The notes: a model not told the origin generated them from the sequence alone. Shown: positions 32,755 through 42,111, counted from the stretch's first letter. The stretch: 43,916 nt of DNA from Bacillus zhangzhouensis (GCF_000715205.1 NZ_JOTP01000024.1:1-43916); one strand, 5' to 3'. Made by a program: numbers and translations.

Positions 32755-34818
32755 TCAAAATTGGAATAATTGTTCCATTGCCTCGTCGATATTCGTGATA
32801 GGCTGGCGGCAGCTGTAGTTTTCACAAATATACACGGTCGTCTTGCCGTCGATTGCTTTGTAATCTTTTGCAAATGGTGCGAGCTGTGCTAGGTCCTGCC
32901 CTGTTTCAGCGGTTAATATGATATCAAATGGCATGAATCGTTTCTGAAGTGCCTGTAAAAGCCGCTCTTTTTGCGGGTCGCCCTTTTTTCCGAGAATGAT
33001 GATTTCTCGTTTGGCGGCATATTGACTCAAGAGCCCTTGTAGAAACGCTGTGTGCCCGCTTGGATAGGAAGAGACATCGACATAAAAGGCTTTGAACATT
33101 TGCTCTAATGTGTCCAGCAAATCCTGACGTCCGGTCAGTCTGCTTAGCATGAGAAGCTGATTGAGTGCGGTGCTGTTACCAGAAGGCATGGCGCCGTCGT
33201 ATACTTCTTTTTCTCGAACGATGAGCGCTTCCGCATCTGATCCTGAGAAGAAAAAGCCCCCTTTTTCCTTATCCCAAAACAGCTCAAACATGTTCTCGGC
33301 AATGGCTGTCGCTTTTTCCAGCCATTCTAATTCAAAGGTCGCTTCGTATAAAGATAAATAGGCTGAAAGCATGTGTGCATAATCCTCGATAAAGCCTAGG
33401 TGCTTCACGTCCCCTTCTCTGTAGCGGACCATGAGTCGTTCATTTTGGACGAGGTGTGTTTCTAGAAAAGACATCGCCTGCTTCGCCATGCTGATGGCTT
33501 CCTCTGCATCAAATACCCTTCCTGCTTTGGCAAGTGCAGAGATCATCAATGCATTCCAGGATGTGAGCACCTTGTCATCGACAAGTGGTGCCGGACGCTG
33601 CTGTCTCACGGATTGTAAGATGTGCTGAGCGGATTGCAGCTTGGACTGAAGGGTTTTGTCGTCTATCGAAAACGATGCTTTGATGTCATCAAATGAGGTT
33701 GAAATCGTATGAGGAATGTTCCACCCTTCAAAATTCCCCTCTTCTGTGATGTGATAGACCGCGCAGAATAAAGCGCCAAGGTCCTCGCCTAAATGGGTCA
33801 TGATCTCATCTTTAGACCAGACGTAAAATTGCCCTTCTTTCCCTTCAGAATCTGCATCTATCGCCGAATAAAAGGAGCCGCCCGGATTCATCATATCTCG
33901 TTTCATAAATTGGATAAGGTGGTGGACAAGCTTTTCATACTCAGGTTGTTGAGTGAGCTGATAGGCTTCCGTGTATGCTTCCATCAGCAAGGCGTTATCA
34001 TACAGCATCTTTTCGAAATGCGGCACAAGCCATTTTTCATCCGTCGAATAACGAGAAAAGCCTGAACCAATATGGTCATATATACCGCCATTTGCCATAC
34101 CATCTAATGTTTTCGTGACCGCATATAACGCATTCTCCTGCCCAGTCCATTCATAATAGCGCATAAGGAACGAGAGCATATGAGGTGCAGGAAATTTTGG
34201 CGCAGAGCCGAATCCGCCATACAGCGTATCAAAGCTGCTCATGAGCTGGTAATAGGCTTTGTGGATGGATTCTTGAGACAGCGTGTTTTCTGTCTGACCT
34301 GCTGCTTTGATCCGCAGGTTATTCGTCGCCTTCTCTGCCAATGATTCAATATGATCTCGGTCGTTGTGATACGCATCCAGCAATTGCGTCAATGCATCAA
34401 TGAAGCCCGGACGGCCGTAAGCACTTCTTTTCGGAAAATAAGTCCCCGCATAAAAAGGCTTTTGATCAGGCGTGACAAACACGTTGAGCGGCCAGCCGCC
34501 TTGCCCCGTCATCATCTGGCAAACGGACATATACATGGAATCAATATCGGGACGCTCCTCACGATCGACTTTAATCGAAATGAAATGCTCATTTAGGATA
34601 TCGGCGACTTCTTGGTCTTCGAAGCTTTCATGGGCCATGACGTGGCACCAGTGACAAGTGGCATAGCCGATGCTGACAAGCACAGGTTTATTTTCACGTT
34701 TGGCTTTGTCGAAGGCTTCTTGCCCCCACGTGTACCAGTGAACTGGGTTGTGGGCATGCTGAAGGAGGTATGGTGATTTTTCAGTGATGAGTGGGTTGGG
34801 TGTTTGGTTGTTTGGCAT
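32755..34818 (-). CDS. yyaL: YyaL family thioredoxin-domain/glycosidase-like protein
   Basis: The 687-residue cytoplasmic protein starts with a thioredoxin-like DUF255 domain (about 1-165) with [16 protein letters not shown], motif CHWCH (Cys55, Cys58) and DREERPD, and GGWPLNVF. A long six-hairpin (alpha/alpha)6 domain follows, as in N-acylglucosamine 2-epimerase-like proteins. Length and motifs match B. subtilis YyaL. Biochemical function is unknown; the human relative is SPATA20. AGGTGA lies just before the start. Confidence 0.93.
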   Translation of the reverse strand: MPNNQTPNPLITEKSPYLLQHAHNPVHWYTWGQEAFDKAKRENKPVLVSIGYATCHWCHVMAHESFEDQEVADILNEHFISIKVDREERPDIDSMYMSVCQMMTGQGGWPLNVFVTPDQKPFYAGTYFPKRSAYGRPGFIDALTQLLDAYHNDRDHIESLAEKATNNLRIKAAGQTENTLSQESIHKAYYQLMSSFDTLYGGFGSAPKFPAPHMLSFLMRYYEWTGQENALYAVTKTLDGMANGGIYDHIGSGFSRYSTDEKWLVPHFEKMLYDNALLMEAYTEAYQLTQQPEYEKLVHHLIQFMKRDMMNPGGSFYSAIDADSEGKEGQFYVWSKDEIMTHLGEDLGALFCAVYHITEEGNFEGWNIPHTISTSFDDIKASFSIDDKTLQSKLQSAQHILQSVRQQRPAPLVDDKVLTSWNALMISALAKAGRVFDAEEAISMAKQAMSFLETHLVQNERLMVRYREGDVKHLGFIEDYAHMLSAYLSLYEATFELEWLEKATAIAENMFELFWDKEKGGFFFSGSDAEALIVREKEVYDGAMPSGNSTALNQLLMLSRLTGRQDLLDTLEQMFKAFYVDVSSYPSGHTAFLQGLLSQYAAKREIIILGKKGDPQKERLLQALQKRFMPFDIILTAETGQDLAQLAPFAKDYKAIDGKTTVYICENYSCRQPITNIDEAMEQLFQF

Positions 34819-34981
34819 GGGTCACCTGCTTTTACATCATTAGTTTAATTTCATCTTAAATTTCTTAAGGAGTAGAGACTAAGTCATTATTTGAGTGTAT
34901 CATTTTGTTAAAATATAGGTTTTTCTTTATATTTGCAAACTGAATAAACACCCTACAATTTTAAAATTCGAAGGAGTTCTA

Positions 34982-35212
34982 ATGTCTAAAAAAATAATGA
35001 GACGGTTATCACTACTATGCTTTGTAATAGGTGTTCTACTATGGAGCCCTAATTTGATATTTGGATATGGAATCGGATTATGGTTATTGAATTATCTATT
35101 AGGTCCAGTTGGTATTATATTAAGTATTTATAGTAGAAATTATCTTTATACTTTTTTAAACTTACTCACCACATTTAGCTTCTTTATCTTCATGTTTCTT
35201 GGGTATCACTGA
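34982..35212 (+). CDS. Small hydrophobic membrane protein, unknown
   Basis: A 76-residue protein with two to three hydrophobic segments (about 9-33, 36-50 and 52-74, the last rich in Phe/Leu) after a basic MSKKIMRR start. AAGGAG lies 6 bases upstream of the ATG. I do not recognise a family. It is 60 bases upstream of another small gene on the same strand and in AT-rich DNA unlike the flanking yyaL. Confidence 0.55.
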   Translation: MSKKIMRRLSLLCFVIGVLLWSPNLIFGYGIGLWLLNYLLGPVGIILSIYSRNYLYTFLNLLTTFSFFIFMFLGYH

Positions 35213-35271
35213 TTTAAAACGTGACGTCAATTCACCTATCTAATACTAAATAATAAGAAAGGAGAGATAAA

Positions 35272-35481
35272 ATGGACTATGTTTATCAGAAAAAGGAAAA
35301 GAAAAACGGTAATTGTGTCATATCCGTTCGAGATAGATGGGAGAATTCAATTATTGAATTTAAAAAAAAGCAACATCACATTGATATAGTGGTTAATTAC
35401 CGTAATGATAAGACAACAAAGTATTCAATACCAATAGAGATTTTTGAAAAAGTTTACGATGATCTACACAGAGATAATTGA
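35272..35481 (+). CDS. Small soluble protein, unknown
   Basis: A 69-residue charged protein with alternating strand-like segments (NCVISVRDRW, IEFKKKQHHIDIVVNYR, TKYSIPIEIFEKVYDDL). AAAGGAGAG lies 7 bases upstream of the ATG. No family is recognised. Together with the preceding membrane gene it resembles the small accessory or immunity-type genes common in variable Bacillus loci, but no toxin gene is near. Confidence 0.55.
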   Translation: MDYVYQKKEKKNGNCVISVRDRWENSIIEFKKKQHHIDIVVNYRNDKTTKYSIPIEIFEKVYDDLHRDN

Positions 35482-35529
35482 AGGCCTAAACTTTTCAACG
35501 CCTCATTGATGTTCCATTTCAATTCTCCT

Positions 35530-36035
35530 CTACTTCTTCACCAGCACATATTGTAAGTTTTCTAATTCAAACATATCGATCAGTTCATCGATCTCTTTAA
35601 AATCGATATGTGTCCCAAATCGTTTTTTGCTTAGGTCAATTTCTACAACTAATTGATCGTCTTTATCTTTCGTTTCAGACCGTCTACACAAGAGTAGATT
35701 TCAATGGTTTCTCCTTTGGACAGCTCTGTTTCAATGAAAAGGAAAAGAGGACGGAGAGAATGAATGATGCCTAAATCATAAACAAAAGGATGCATAAATT
35801 TGTCTCTTACTGCTTCATAGACTGGATCTACATAAGCAATGTGAATGCCAGCAAAGTCCTCTTCTGTTTCGAATATTTCTATCAAAGGCTCTTCTTTTTG
35901 ATAGATTTTGGTCTTTTTTCGATTTCTATCAAACGTTCTGATATTGAGTTCAGAGAGCGGTTTATAGGTAGGTTTTTGACCAAAGGTACCAAGCGGCAGC
36001 TCTTTATTGGCACCAATATAGTGATGTAAGGTCAT
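35530..36035 (-). pseudogene. Frameshifted hypothetical gene
   Basis: On the minus strand a 128-codon frame starts at 36035 (MTLHHYIGANKELPLGTFGQ) and stops at 35649. From near 35684 the coding signal continues in another frame (ETKDKDDQLVVEIDLSKK, then RFGTHIDFKEIDELIDMFEL) to a stop at 35530. Restoring one base near GACGGTCTG gives a continuous protein of about 173 residues. The protein family is not recognised. AAAGAGGA precedes the start. A sequencing error is an alternative to a real mutation. Confidence 0.7.
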
Positions 36036-36164
36036 ATGTGTGTCCTCTTTTCATGAACTAATTTCTCGTTCGTTGATTAATTTCTTTTTATCAATAAATG
36101 GTGGAATATGCAATTCTTTTCACGTACGATCTATCCTTTCTCTATAAAAAGAAGGGCAAGTCGT

Positions 36165-36193
36165 TTGACTAAATACCTCTTAGGGTATACTAT
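36165..36193 (+). promoter_or_regulatory. cstR promoter with CstR operator
   Basis: TTGACT (36165-36170) and TACTAT (36188-36193) are 17 bp apart. The spacer contains TACCT-CTTA-GGGTA (36173-36186), a near-palindromic CsoR/CstR-type site. Repressor binding there would block polymerase, so the regulator is probably autoregulated. Confidence 0.75.
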
Positions 36194-36218
36194 CTGTCAT
36201 AGAAAGGAGTGTTTAAAC

Positions 36219-36479
36219 GTGGAATATAATCAACAGATGAAGAACCGTCTTCGTCGAATTGAAGGGCAGATCAAGGGTGTCCTTGCGATGATGGAGCAAG
36301 GAAAGGATTGCCGTGAAGTGGTGACGCAGCTGTCTGCATCCCGCAATGCCATTGATCGGGCGATGGGTGTCATTGTGAGTACAAACCTTGAGCAATGTGT
36401 CCGAGAAAGTCTTGAACAAGGCAAGGATACGGAGGGTCTTGTGAAAGAAGCGGTTGAGCTATTGGTGAAAAGCCGATAA
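36219..36479 (+). CDS. cstR: Persulfide-sensing repressor CstR (CsoR/FrmR family)
   Basis: The 86-residue all-helical repressor has the CsoR-family start RLRRIEGQIKGVLAMMEQ and Cys31 and Cys60, the pair that reacts with persulfides in Staphylococcus CstR. The His ligands needed by copper-sensing CsoR are absent (the position before Cys60 reads STNLEQ), so a persulfide rather than Cu(I) sensor is favoured. The GTG start at 36219 has AAAGGAG about 9 bases upstream and gives the family length; the longer frame from 36108 would overlap the promoter. It corresponds to B. subtilis YrkD but is full length here. Confidence 0.9.
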   Translation: MEYNQQMKNRLRRIEGQIKGVLAMMEQGKDCREVVTQLSASRNAIDRAMGVIVSTNLEQCVRESLEQGKDTEGLVKEAVELLVKSR

Positions 36480-36501
36480 GAAATTCTTCAGCCTTTGGAG
36501 G

Positions 36502-36584
36502 TTGACGAATTTTTTTACTTGTTATAATATACCCTTACCGGTATGTGTATATATTTTTTGGATTATAATATACCCCTATGGGTA
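36502..36584 (+). promoter_or_regulatory. Promoter and two CstR operators of the sulfur operon
   Basis: TTGACG (36502-36507) and TAATAT (36525-36530) are 17 bp apart. Two operator-like palindromes follow: TACCC-TTAC-CGGTA (36530-36543) overlapping the -10, and a perfect TACCC-CTAT-GGGTA (36571-36584) about 30 bp further. A partial third copy, TACCCCTACCCCTA, lies upstream of yrkF at 37472. Derepression by persulfide is inferred from CstR biology. Confidence 0.8.
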
Positions 36585-36602
36585 ATGTGAATAAGGAGGA
36601 GC

Positions 36603-37088
36603 ATGATGGAAGAACAGAAGAAACGGACGACAATTGTGTTATTTAGTGGAGATTATGATAAAGCGATGGCTGCTTACATTATTGCAAATGGCGCAGCAGC
36701 CTATGATCATGAGGTGACGATTTTTCATACCTTTTGGGGACTGAATGCCTTGCGTCAGGATGACATGGTGCCAATGAAGAAAGGCTTTTTAGAAAAAATG
36801 TTTGGCAAGATGATGCCGCGCGGCGCTGATCGAATGGGTCTGTCAAAGATGAATTTTGCAGGGATGGGACCGAAGATGATCAAGCATGTCATTAAAAAGC
36901 ACAACGCCATGACCTTGCCACAGCTCATTGATATGGCGAAGGAACAGGGTATCAATCTCGTGGCATGTACGATGACGATGGACCTTTTAGGGTTACAGGA
37001 GAAAGAATTATTAGCTGACATTCAATATGCCGGTGTGGCTGCGTATTTAGCAGAGGCTGAAATTGGGAATGTGAATTTATTTATCTAG
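36603..37088 (+). CDS. yrkE: DsrE/DsrF-like sulfur-relay protein (YrkE)
   Basis: The 161-residue cytoplasmic protein of the DsrE2 type has a Rossmann-like start TIVLFSGDYDKAMAAYIIANG, FHTFWGLNAL, the basic insert KKGFLEKMFGKMMPRGADRMG and the putative sulfur-carrying Cys122 in LVACTMTMDLLG. It opens the persulfide operon; AAGGAGGA precedes a double ATG. It is thought to accept or relay sulfane sulfur with TusA partners encoded downstream. Confidence 0.9.
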   Translation: MMEEQKKRTTIVLFSGDYDKAMAAYIIANGAAAYDHEVTIFHTFWGLNALRQDDMVPMKKGFLEKMFGKMMPRGADRMGLSKMNFAGMGPKMIKHVIKKHNAMTLPQLIDMAKEQGINLVACTMTMDLLGLQEKELLADIQYAGVAAYLAEAEIGNVNLFI

Positions 37089-37102
37089 TGAGGTGATAAA
37101 AC

Positions 37103-37456
37103 ATGATTCAAACGTTTTTGCTCATCATCGTCATCGGCTTGCTTGTGAGCCGTTTTCTTCCCGTACGGGGTGTGAAACAAATCGATGCAGCCAATATGAA
37201 ACCGAAACTGAATAGTAAACATCAACAGCTCATTGATGTACGATCTCCTGTAGAATTTCAAACAAACCATATCAAAGGATTTCAAAACATCCCCTTACCT
37301 CAGCTAAAAGAACAAGCTCATCAGCTAGCGAAAAACCATGAGGTCTATGTGATATGCCAAAGCGGAATGAGAAGTATGCAGGCGGCGAAAATATTGAAGA
37401 AGCAAGGCTTTACCCATATTACAAATATCAAGGGTGGTATGAATGCTTGGCAATAA
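37103..37456 (+). CDS. Membrane-anchored single-domain rhodanese
   Basis: The 117-residue protein has an N-terminal transmembrane helix (about 2-20), then a rhodanese domain with LIDVRSPVEFQTNHIKGFQNIPL and the active loop CQSGMR (Cys85), ending in GGMNAW. The domain probably faces the cytoplasm. It starts 14 bases after yrkE. Transfers sulfane sulfur between thiols; it may channel persulfide at the membrane toward the relay proteins. Confidence 0.9.
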   Translation: MIQTFLLIIVIGLLVSRFLPVRGVKQIDAANMKPKLNSKHQQLIDVRSPVEFQTNHIKGFQNIPLPQLKEQAHQLAKNHEVYVICQSGMRSMQAAKILKKQGFTHITNIKGGMNAWQ

Positions 37457-37503
37457 ATGTGGGTGAAAATATACCCCTACCCCTATATAAAGGAGGAAAC
37501 ACG

Positions 37504-38064
37504 ATGCAGCAACCAACTGCGATTCTAGATGCAAAAGGGCTGGCATGCCCGATGCCAATTGTAAAAACGAAAAAGCAAATGAACGAGCTCTTGCCAGGTG
37601 ATGTGCTCGAAGTTCAAGCAACCGATAAAGGGTCAGCAGCGGATCTAGCGGCTTGGTCAAAAAGCGCTGGTCACGAATTTTTAGGAACAAAAGTAGAAGG
37701 ACAGGTGCTCCATCATTTGATCCGAAAGGGCGGAGCGAAAGAGAAAGAAGGGGAGTCAATGATTTCGGAAATGTCTTTGGAGATTTTTCAACAGAAGGTA
37801 AAAGAAGATTCATCTTTGTTTATTTTAGATGTACGAGAGCTGGATGAATACGAGGCGGGTCATATTCCAGGAGCTGTCCACATCCCTCTTGGTGAGGTTG
37901 AACAACGTGCGGAAGAATTGAGCCGGGATACGGTCATTCACCTCATCTGTCATTCAGGTAGAAGAAGTGAATTAGCTGCGCAAAAGTTAAAAGAAAAAGG
38001 ATTTCATCAATTGATGAATATAGTGCCAGGTATGAATAGCTGGACAGGAGCGATTGAAAAATAG
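37504..38064 (+). CDS. yrkF: TusA-rhodanese fusion (YrkF)
   Basis: The 186-residue two-domain sulfur carrier has an N-terminal TusA domain (about 4-75) with GLACPMPIVKTKK (Cys15) and a C-terminal rhodanese domain (about 88-183) with DVRELDEYEAGHIPGA and the active loop CHSGRR (Cys149). AAAGGAGGAAAC precedes ATG 37504; an out-of-place long frame from 37354 runs through the previous gene. It resembles Staphylococcus CstA without that protein's first rhodanese domain and equals the length of B. subtilis YrkF. Confidence 0.93.
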   Translation: MQQPTAILDAKGLACPMPIVKTKKQMNELLPGDVLEVQATDKGSAADLAAWSKSAGHEFLGTKVEGQVLHHLIRKGGAKEKEGESMISEMSLEIFQQKVKEDSSLFILDVRELDEYEAGHIPGAVHIPLGEVEQRAEELSRDTVIHLICHSGRRSELAAQKLKEKGFHQLMNIVPGMNSWTGAIEK

Positions 38065-38078
38065 GAGCTGAATGAGAC

Positions 38079-39206
38079 ATGACTGTAAAGGCAATGACGA
38101 CAGAGCAGTTAACGAAAAAGGTCATCAACAAAGAGCCTCTCTTTTTGTTAGATGTACGAAATGAGGCAGATGCTCAGGACTGGAAGATTGAAGGGGAAGC
38201 GATTGAATATGTCAATGTGCCTTACTTTGATCTGTTTGAGGGCATAGAGGATATTTTACACAAAATACCGAGTGACCGAGAAGTGCTGGTTGTTTGTGCG
38301 AAAGAGGGCTCATCTATCATGGTGGCGGAAATGCTGTCAGAAGCGGGCAGGCCTGCCCATTATTTACAGGGCGGCATGAAGGCGTGGAGTGAGCATCTAG
38401 AGCCAGTGAAGATAGGGGATTTAAGCGGCGGTGGAGAGTTGTATCAATTTGTGCGGATGGGCAAAGGCTGCCTGTCCTATATGATCATATCAAATGGAGA
38501 AGCCGCAATTGTAGATGCAGCTAGAATGACGGATGTCTATATCCATTTTGCTAAAAAGCACGATGTCACTGTGACGCATGTGCTCGATACTCATCTTCAT
38601 GCAGATCATATTTCTGGTGGGAAAAAACTGGCTGAACAGACTGGTGCCAACTACTGGCTACCACCAAAAGATGCAGAAGAGGTGACCTTTGAATATAAAC
38701 GGCTTGAAGATGGACAGCGGATGACAATTGGAGCGGCTTCCATTGACATTCACCCCCTTTACTCGCCGGGGCATACGATTGGTTCAACATCTTTTATCGT
38801 GGATCATCAATATCTTCTTTCAGGTGATATTTTGTTCGTTGATTCTATTGGAAGACCTGATCTCGCTGGAATGGCGGAGGACTGGGTAGGTGATTTGAGA
38901 GAAACACTCTATGACCGATATAGAGCACTTTCGAAAGAATTCATTGTTTTGCCAGCGCATTTCATGATCATGGATGAAGTCAATGAAGACGGAAGCGTTT
39001 GGAAGGAGCTAGGCGTTCTATTTGAAGAAAATCATGGACTGAATATTGAAGATGAAGACGTATTTAGACAAATGGTCACGAAGAATCTGCCTGCACAGCC
39101 AAACGCCTATCAAGACATTCGTAAAGCCAATATGGGGAAGCTGAGCCCAGACGATGAAGAGCAGCGAGAAATGGAAATTGGTCCAAACCGTTGTGCGATT
39201 CGGTAA
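38079..39206 (+). CDS. yrkH: Rhodanese-persulfide dioxygenase fusion (YrkH/CstB-like)
   Basis: Non-heme iron persulfide dioxygenase fused to rhodanese, oxidising sulfane sulfur toward sulfite or thiosulfate. In 375 residues, an N-terminal rhodanese domain (about 1-108) carries active Cys73 in VVCAKEGS. The metallo-beta-lactamase domain (about 120-350) carries THLHADH (His172, His174, Asp176, His177), SPGHTIGS (His232), LSGD (Asp250), [10 protein letters not shown] and the C-terminal GPNRCAIR. Domain order is rhodanese first, unlike CstB, where the dioxygenase comes first. It starts 15 bases after yrkF. Confidence 0.93.
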   Translation: MTVKAMTTEQLTKKVINKEPLFLLDVRNEADAQDWKIEGEAIEYVNVPYFDLFEGIEDILHKIPSDREVLVVCAKEGSSIMVAEMLSEAGRPAHYLQGGMKAWSEHLEPVKIGDLSGGGELYQFVRMGKGCLSYMIISNGEAAIVDAARMTDVYIHFAKKHDVTVTHVLDTHLHADHISGGKKLAEQTGANYWLPPKDAEEVTFEYKRLEDGQRMTIGAASIDIHPLYSPGHTIGSTSFIVDHQYLLSGDILFVDSIGRPDLAGMAEDWVGDLRETLYDRYRALSKEFIVLPAHFMIMDEVNEDGSVWKELGVLFEENHGLNIEDEDVFRQMVTKNLPAQPNAYQDIRKANMGKLSPDDEEQREMEIGPNRCAIR

Positions 39207-39239
39207 TGTTCAATAAAATAGGAAAAGAGGAACGATCAA

Positions 39240-39470
39240 ATGATATCAGATCAACTGTTAGACGTAACGGGGCTTGCGTGCCCAATGCCGATTATTCGAA
39301 CGAAGAAAAAAATGAACGACTTGGCGGAAGGTCAAGTGTTAGAAATACATGCAACAGATAAAGGGGCTAAAGCGGACTTGGCGGCATGGGCAAAGTCAAG
39401 CGGACATGAATTGATCACGCAGGCGGAAGAAGGGAATGTACTGAAGTTCTGGGTGAGAAAAGGGTCCTAA
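39240..39470 (+). CDS. yrkI: TusA-like sulfur carrier (YrkI)
   Basis: A 76-residue single TusA domain: LLDVTGLACPMPIIRTKKKM with the sulfur-carrying Cys14 and the KAWAxxxGHE core (AAWAKSSGHELI). It is very similar to the TusA half of YrkF nearby, suggesting duplication. AAAAGAGG lies upstream of ATG 39240. It is part of the persulfide operon. Confidence 0.93.
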   Translation: MISDQLLDVTGLACPMPIIRTKKKMNDLAEGQVLEIHATDKGAKADLAAWAKSSGHELITQAEEGNVLKFWVRKGS

Positions 39471-39479
39471 AGGATGTAG

Positions 39480-39511
39480 GGGGTATCTGCTAAAGATCCC
39501 CTTTTCCTTTT
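39480..39511 (+). terminator. Intercistronic hairpin between yrkI and yrkJ
   Basis: GGGG(T)ATC pairs with GATCCCC around TGCTAAA, followed by TTTTCCTTTT. It could partly terminate, lowering exporter expression relative to the enzymes. Role inferred. Confidence 0.45.
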
Positions 39512-39529
39512 GCAAAGGAGGAGACCAGC

Positions 39530-40306
39530 GTGGATTTTGCGTTTTTAATTACACTTTTTATCATCGGATGTATTGGTTCCTTCTTATCAGGAATGGTGGG
39601 GATCGGGGGATCTGTGATCAACTATCCCATGCTGCTTTATATCCCGCCTCTTGTTGGTGTGATGGCAATGTCAGCACACGAGGTATCGGGGATTGGCGCC
39701 ATTCAAGTGCTCTTTTCGACGCTCGGTGGCGTGCTGGCGTATCGGAAAAGTGGATTTTTACATCGCTCGTTGATTTTATATATGGGAAGCAGTATATTGG
39801 CAGGTAGCTTATTAGGTAGTTATGTATCACACTTCATGCCGGAGAAAGGGATGAATCTCGTCTATGGGTTGCTCGCCATTGTAGCCGTTATCCTCATGCT
39901 GATTCCGAAAAAAGGGCAGCGTGCAGATGCAGAGGGAGAAGTGACTTTTCATAAAGGGCTGGCCGCTGGTATTGCCTTTGTGATCGGTAGTGTTTCAGGG
40001 GTTTTAGGCGCAGGAGGAGCATTTATCTTGGTGCCGGTGATGCTGTCTATTTTAAAAATTCCTGTACGGATGACCATTGCGTCGTCACTTGCGATTACGT
40101 TTCTTTCTGCCATCGGTGCGTCTGCTGGAAAGGTATTGACGGGTCAAGTCATGCTCCTTCCTGCTGTTGTGTTAATGGCGGCAAGTTTGATTGCCGCTCC
40201 GATTGGTGCCAAGGTCGGTCAGAAAATCAATGCCGTCTACTTGCAATGGCTACTTGCCGTGATGATTACAGCGACAGCGATCAAAATTTGGCTGGATCTA
40301 TTTTGA
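39530..40306 (+). CDS. yrkJ: TauE/SafE family sulfite/sulfonate exporter (YrkJ)
   Basis: The 258-residue permease has about eight helices in two repeats, each opening with a Gly-rich motif: [16 protein letters not shown] and [16 protein letters not shown]. It is the usual last gene of CstR-type operons and is believed to export sulfite formed by persulfide oxidation. GTG start at 39530 after AAAGGAGGA. A terminator follows. Confidence 0.9.
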   Translation: MDFAFLITLFIIGCIGSFLSGMVGIGGSVINYPMLLYIPPLVGVMAMSAHEVSGIGAIQVLFSTLGGVLAYRKSGFLHRSLILYMGSSILAGSLLGSYVSHFMPEKGMNLVYGLLAIVAVILMLIPKKGQRADAEGEVTFHKGLAAGIAFVIGSVSGVLGAGGAFILVPVMLSILKIPVRMTIASSLAITFLSAIGASAGKVLTGQVMLLPAVVLMAASLIAAPIGAKVGQKINAVYLQWLLAVMITATAIKIWLDLF

Positions 40307-40308
40307 AG

Positions 40309-40359
40309 AAAAGACCAACAGAGAAAGTAGCAGCTGCTTCACACGTGTTGGTCTTTTTT
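40309..40359 (+). terminator. Terminator of the persulfide operon
   Basis: AAGACCAACA and TGTTGGTCTT are perfect complements (10 bp) with a 25-base loop that itself contains CAGCTG, followed by TTTT. It also abuts the 3' end of the minus-strand zinc-ribbon gene. Confidence 0.8.
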
Positions 40360-40534
40360 ATTTGACGTCATCGTGCTCGATATACGTTTCAAGTGCTGGG
40401 TGGTACTCTTTTTGATAATGAAGGTTGGGGCATGTTTTCACGACTTTGCCTTGCAGGGCATTGGACTTAGAGACTTCTAATGCTGTTTTACATTTTGGGC
40501 AACGTTCTGCAAATAGTGAGGGCCAGCGCTTCAT
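40358..40534 (-). CDS. Short zinc-ribbon protein, unknown
   Basis: A 58-residue protein reading MKRWPSLFAERCPKCKTALE at its N-terminus, with a second half-site CPNLHY (residues 35-40). CPKC plus CPNLH suggests a Cys3His or Cys4-type zinc ribbon. The ATG at 40534 has GGAGTGGTGAT just upstream. I do not recognise the gene. It is convergent with the persulfide operon. Confidence 0.65.
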   Translation of the reverse strand: MKRWPSLFAERCPKCKTALEVSKSNALQGKVVKTCPNLHYQKEYHPALETYIEHDDVK

Positions 40535-40631
40535 GTATCACCACTCCAGTTAAAGTCTTAAAAACCGATTATATTAATATGAATTATAGGGGATTGTGTA
40601 GGTGAGGTCAATGGGTGTTTGGGTCTTTTTA

Positions 40632-40661
40632 ACAAAAAAGAAGCATCGCCAAGGATGCTTC
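40632..40661 (-). terminator. Terminator of proS
   Basis: On the minus strand GAAGCATC and GATGCTTC pair around CTTGGC, followed by TTTTTTGTT. Confidence 0.88.
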
Positions 40662-40677
40662 TCTTTCGTCCATATTA

Positions 40678-42111
40678 TTAGTAGGCTTTCGCCCAGAACA
40701 CCATATCAGATGCAGACTTGCCGCAGCACACACATGTGTCAGAAACGGTTTCCTGTTCGAATGGGATACAGCGTGAAGTTGCCCCTGTTTTTTCTTTGAT
40801 GTCGTTTTCACAGGCTTCATCACCGCACCACATCGCTTTGATCAATCTGTTTTCTTCCGCAAGGATTTGCTCGATGTCTGCGATTGTGTAGGCGTGGGAT
40901 GTTTTTTCATGTAATCGTTCTTTTGCCTTTTGGTACATCGTCTGCTGAATGTCTTCAAGGGTGGCTGTGATGGTCTGTTCAAGTGCATCTAATGTGACGG
41001 CTTGCTTTTCACCTGTGTCTCGTCTTGCGAGCATCACCTGTCCTTTTTCCATATCCTTTGGTCCAACTTCTACACGTAAAGGAATGCCCTGCATTTCACA
41101 TTCGTTGAATTTCCAGCCTGGCTGTTTATCACTTGCATCGATGTCAGCACGTGCGATGCGGGCGAGTCGATCTTTCAATTCATAGGCATGGTCTAGCACA
41201 CCTTCTTTGTGAGAAGCGATTGGCACAATACGTACTTGGGTTGGCGCAATGTTTGGCGGGAGGACAAGTCCTCTGTCATCGCCATGTACCATGATCATGG
41301 CGCCGATGATTCTTGTCGTGAAGCCCCAAGAGGTTTGCTGGACATGCTCCAGTTTCCCTTTGCGGTTTAAGAATTCAATGCCAAAAGCCTTTGCAAATCC
41401 GTTACCGAAGAAATGAGAAGTGGCGGTTTGCAATGCCTTTCCATCATGCATCAAGCTTTCGACCGTATAGGTGAAACGGGCGCCGGCGAATTTTTCCTTC
41501 TCTGTTTTTCTCCCTTTGATGACAGGGATCGCAAGGAGCTCTTCGCAAAGAGAAGCGTAGATGTGGAGCATTCTTTCTGTTTCTTCAATCGCCTCTTGCT
41601 CAGTCTCATGGCATGTGTGCCCTTCCTGCCATAGGAATTCAAGGGTTCTAAGGAATGGACGTGTTGTCTTTTCCCAGCGGACGACATTGGCCCATTGGTT
41701 ATACAGCTTTGGTAAATCGCGGTAGGAGTGAATAATGTTCTTGTAATGCTCAGCGAACAGCACTTCAGAGGTTGGTCTGACGCAGAGTCTTTCTTGTAAT
41801 ACTGATTCACCGCCATGAGTCACCCATGCCACTTCAGGAGCGAAGCCTTCGATATGATCTTTTTCTTGTTGCAGCAGGCTTTCTGGGATAAAGAGAGGCA
41901 TATAGACATTCTCATGACCCGTTTCTTTAATTTGATGGTCAAGTTCGTCGCGAATGTTTTCCCAGATTTTAAAGCCGTATGGCTGGATAATCATACTGCC
42001 TCTAACGCTTGAGTAATCGACGAGCCGCGCCTTTGTGACAACATCTGTATACCACTGGGCAAAGTCGTCTTCCATGCTTGTAATGTTCTCCACAAATTGT
42101 TTCTTTGACAT
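40678..42111 (-). CDS. proS: Prolyl-tRNA synthetase, archaeal/eukaryal type
   Basis: Charges tRNA-Pro. The 477-residue class II synthetase lacks the bacterial editing insertion and has the archaeal/eukaryal-type features: motif 2 [15 protein letters not shown], motif 3 region [14 protein letters not shown] and [13 protein letters not shown], then an anticodon-binding domain and a C-terminal zinc-binding domain (CGDEACE, CIPFE, CVCCG) ending in Tyr (WAKAY). AAAGGAGGAAAA precedes the ATG. Bacilli usually also carry a long bacterial-type ProS, so this may be a second, conditionally expressed enzyme. The leader has a T-box responding to uncharged tRNA. Confidence 0.93.
   Translation of the reverse strand: MSKKQFVENITSMEDDFAQWYTDVVTKARLVDYSSVRGSMIIQPYGFKIWENIRDELDHQIKETGHENVYMPLFIPESLLQQEKDHIEGFAPEVAWVTHGGESVLQERLCVRPTSEVLFAEHYKNIIHSYRDLPKLYNQWANVVRWEKTTRPFLRTLEFLWQEGHTCHETEQEAIEETERMLHIYASLCEELLAIPVIKGRKTEKEKFAGARFTYTVESLMHDGKALQTATSHFFGNGFAKAFGIEFLNRKGKLEHVQQTSWGFTTRIIGAMIMVHGDDRGLVLPPNIAPTQVRIVPIASHKEGVLDHAYELKDRLARIARADIDASDKQPGWKFNECEMQGIPLRVEVGPKDMEKGQVMLARRDTGEKQAVTLDALEQTITATLEDIQQTMYQKAKERLHEKTSHAYTIADIEQILAEENRLIKAMWCGDEACENDIKEKTGATSRCIPFEQETVSDTCVCCGKSASDMVFWAKAY

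Noticed and set aside
37653..37847. Second reading frame within yrkF
   Set aside because: It is out of frame with the well-supported TusA-rhodanese domains and has no homology that I can see.
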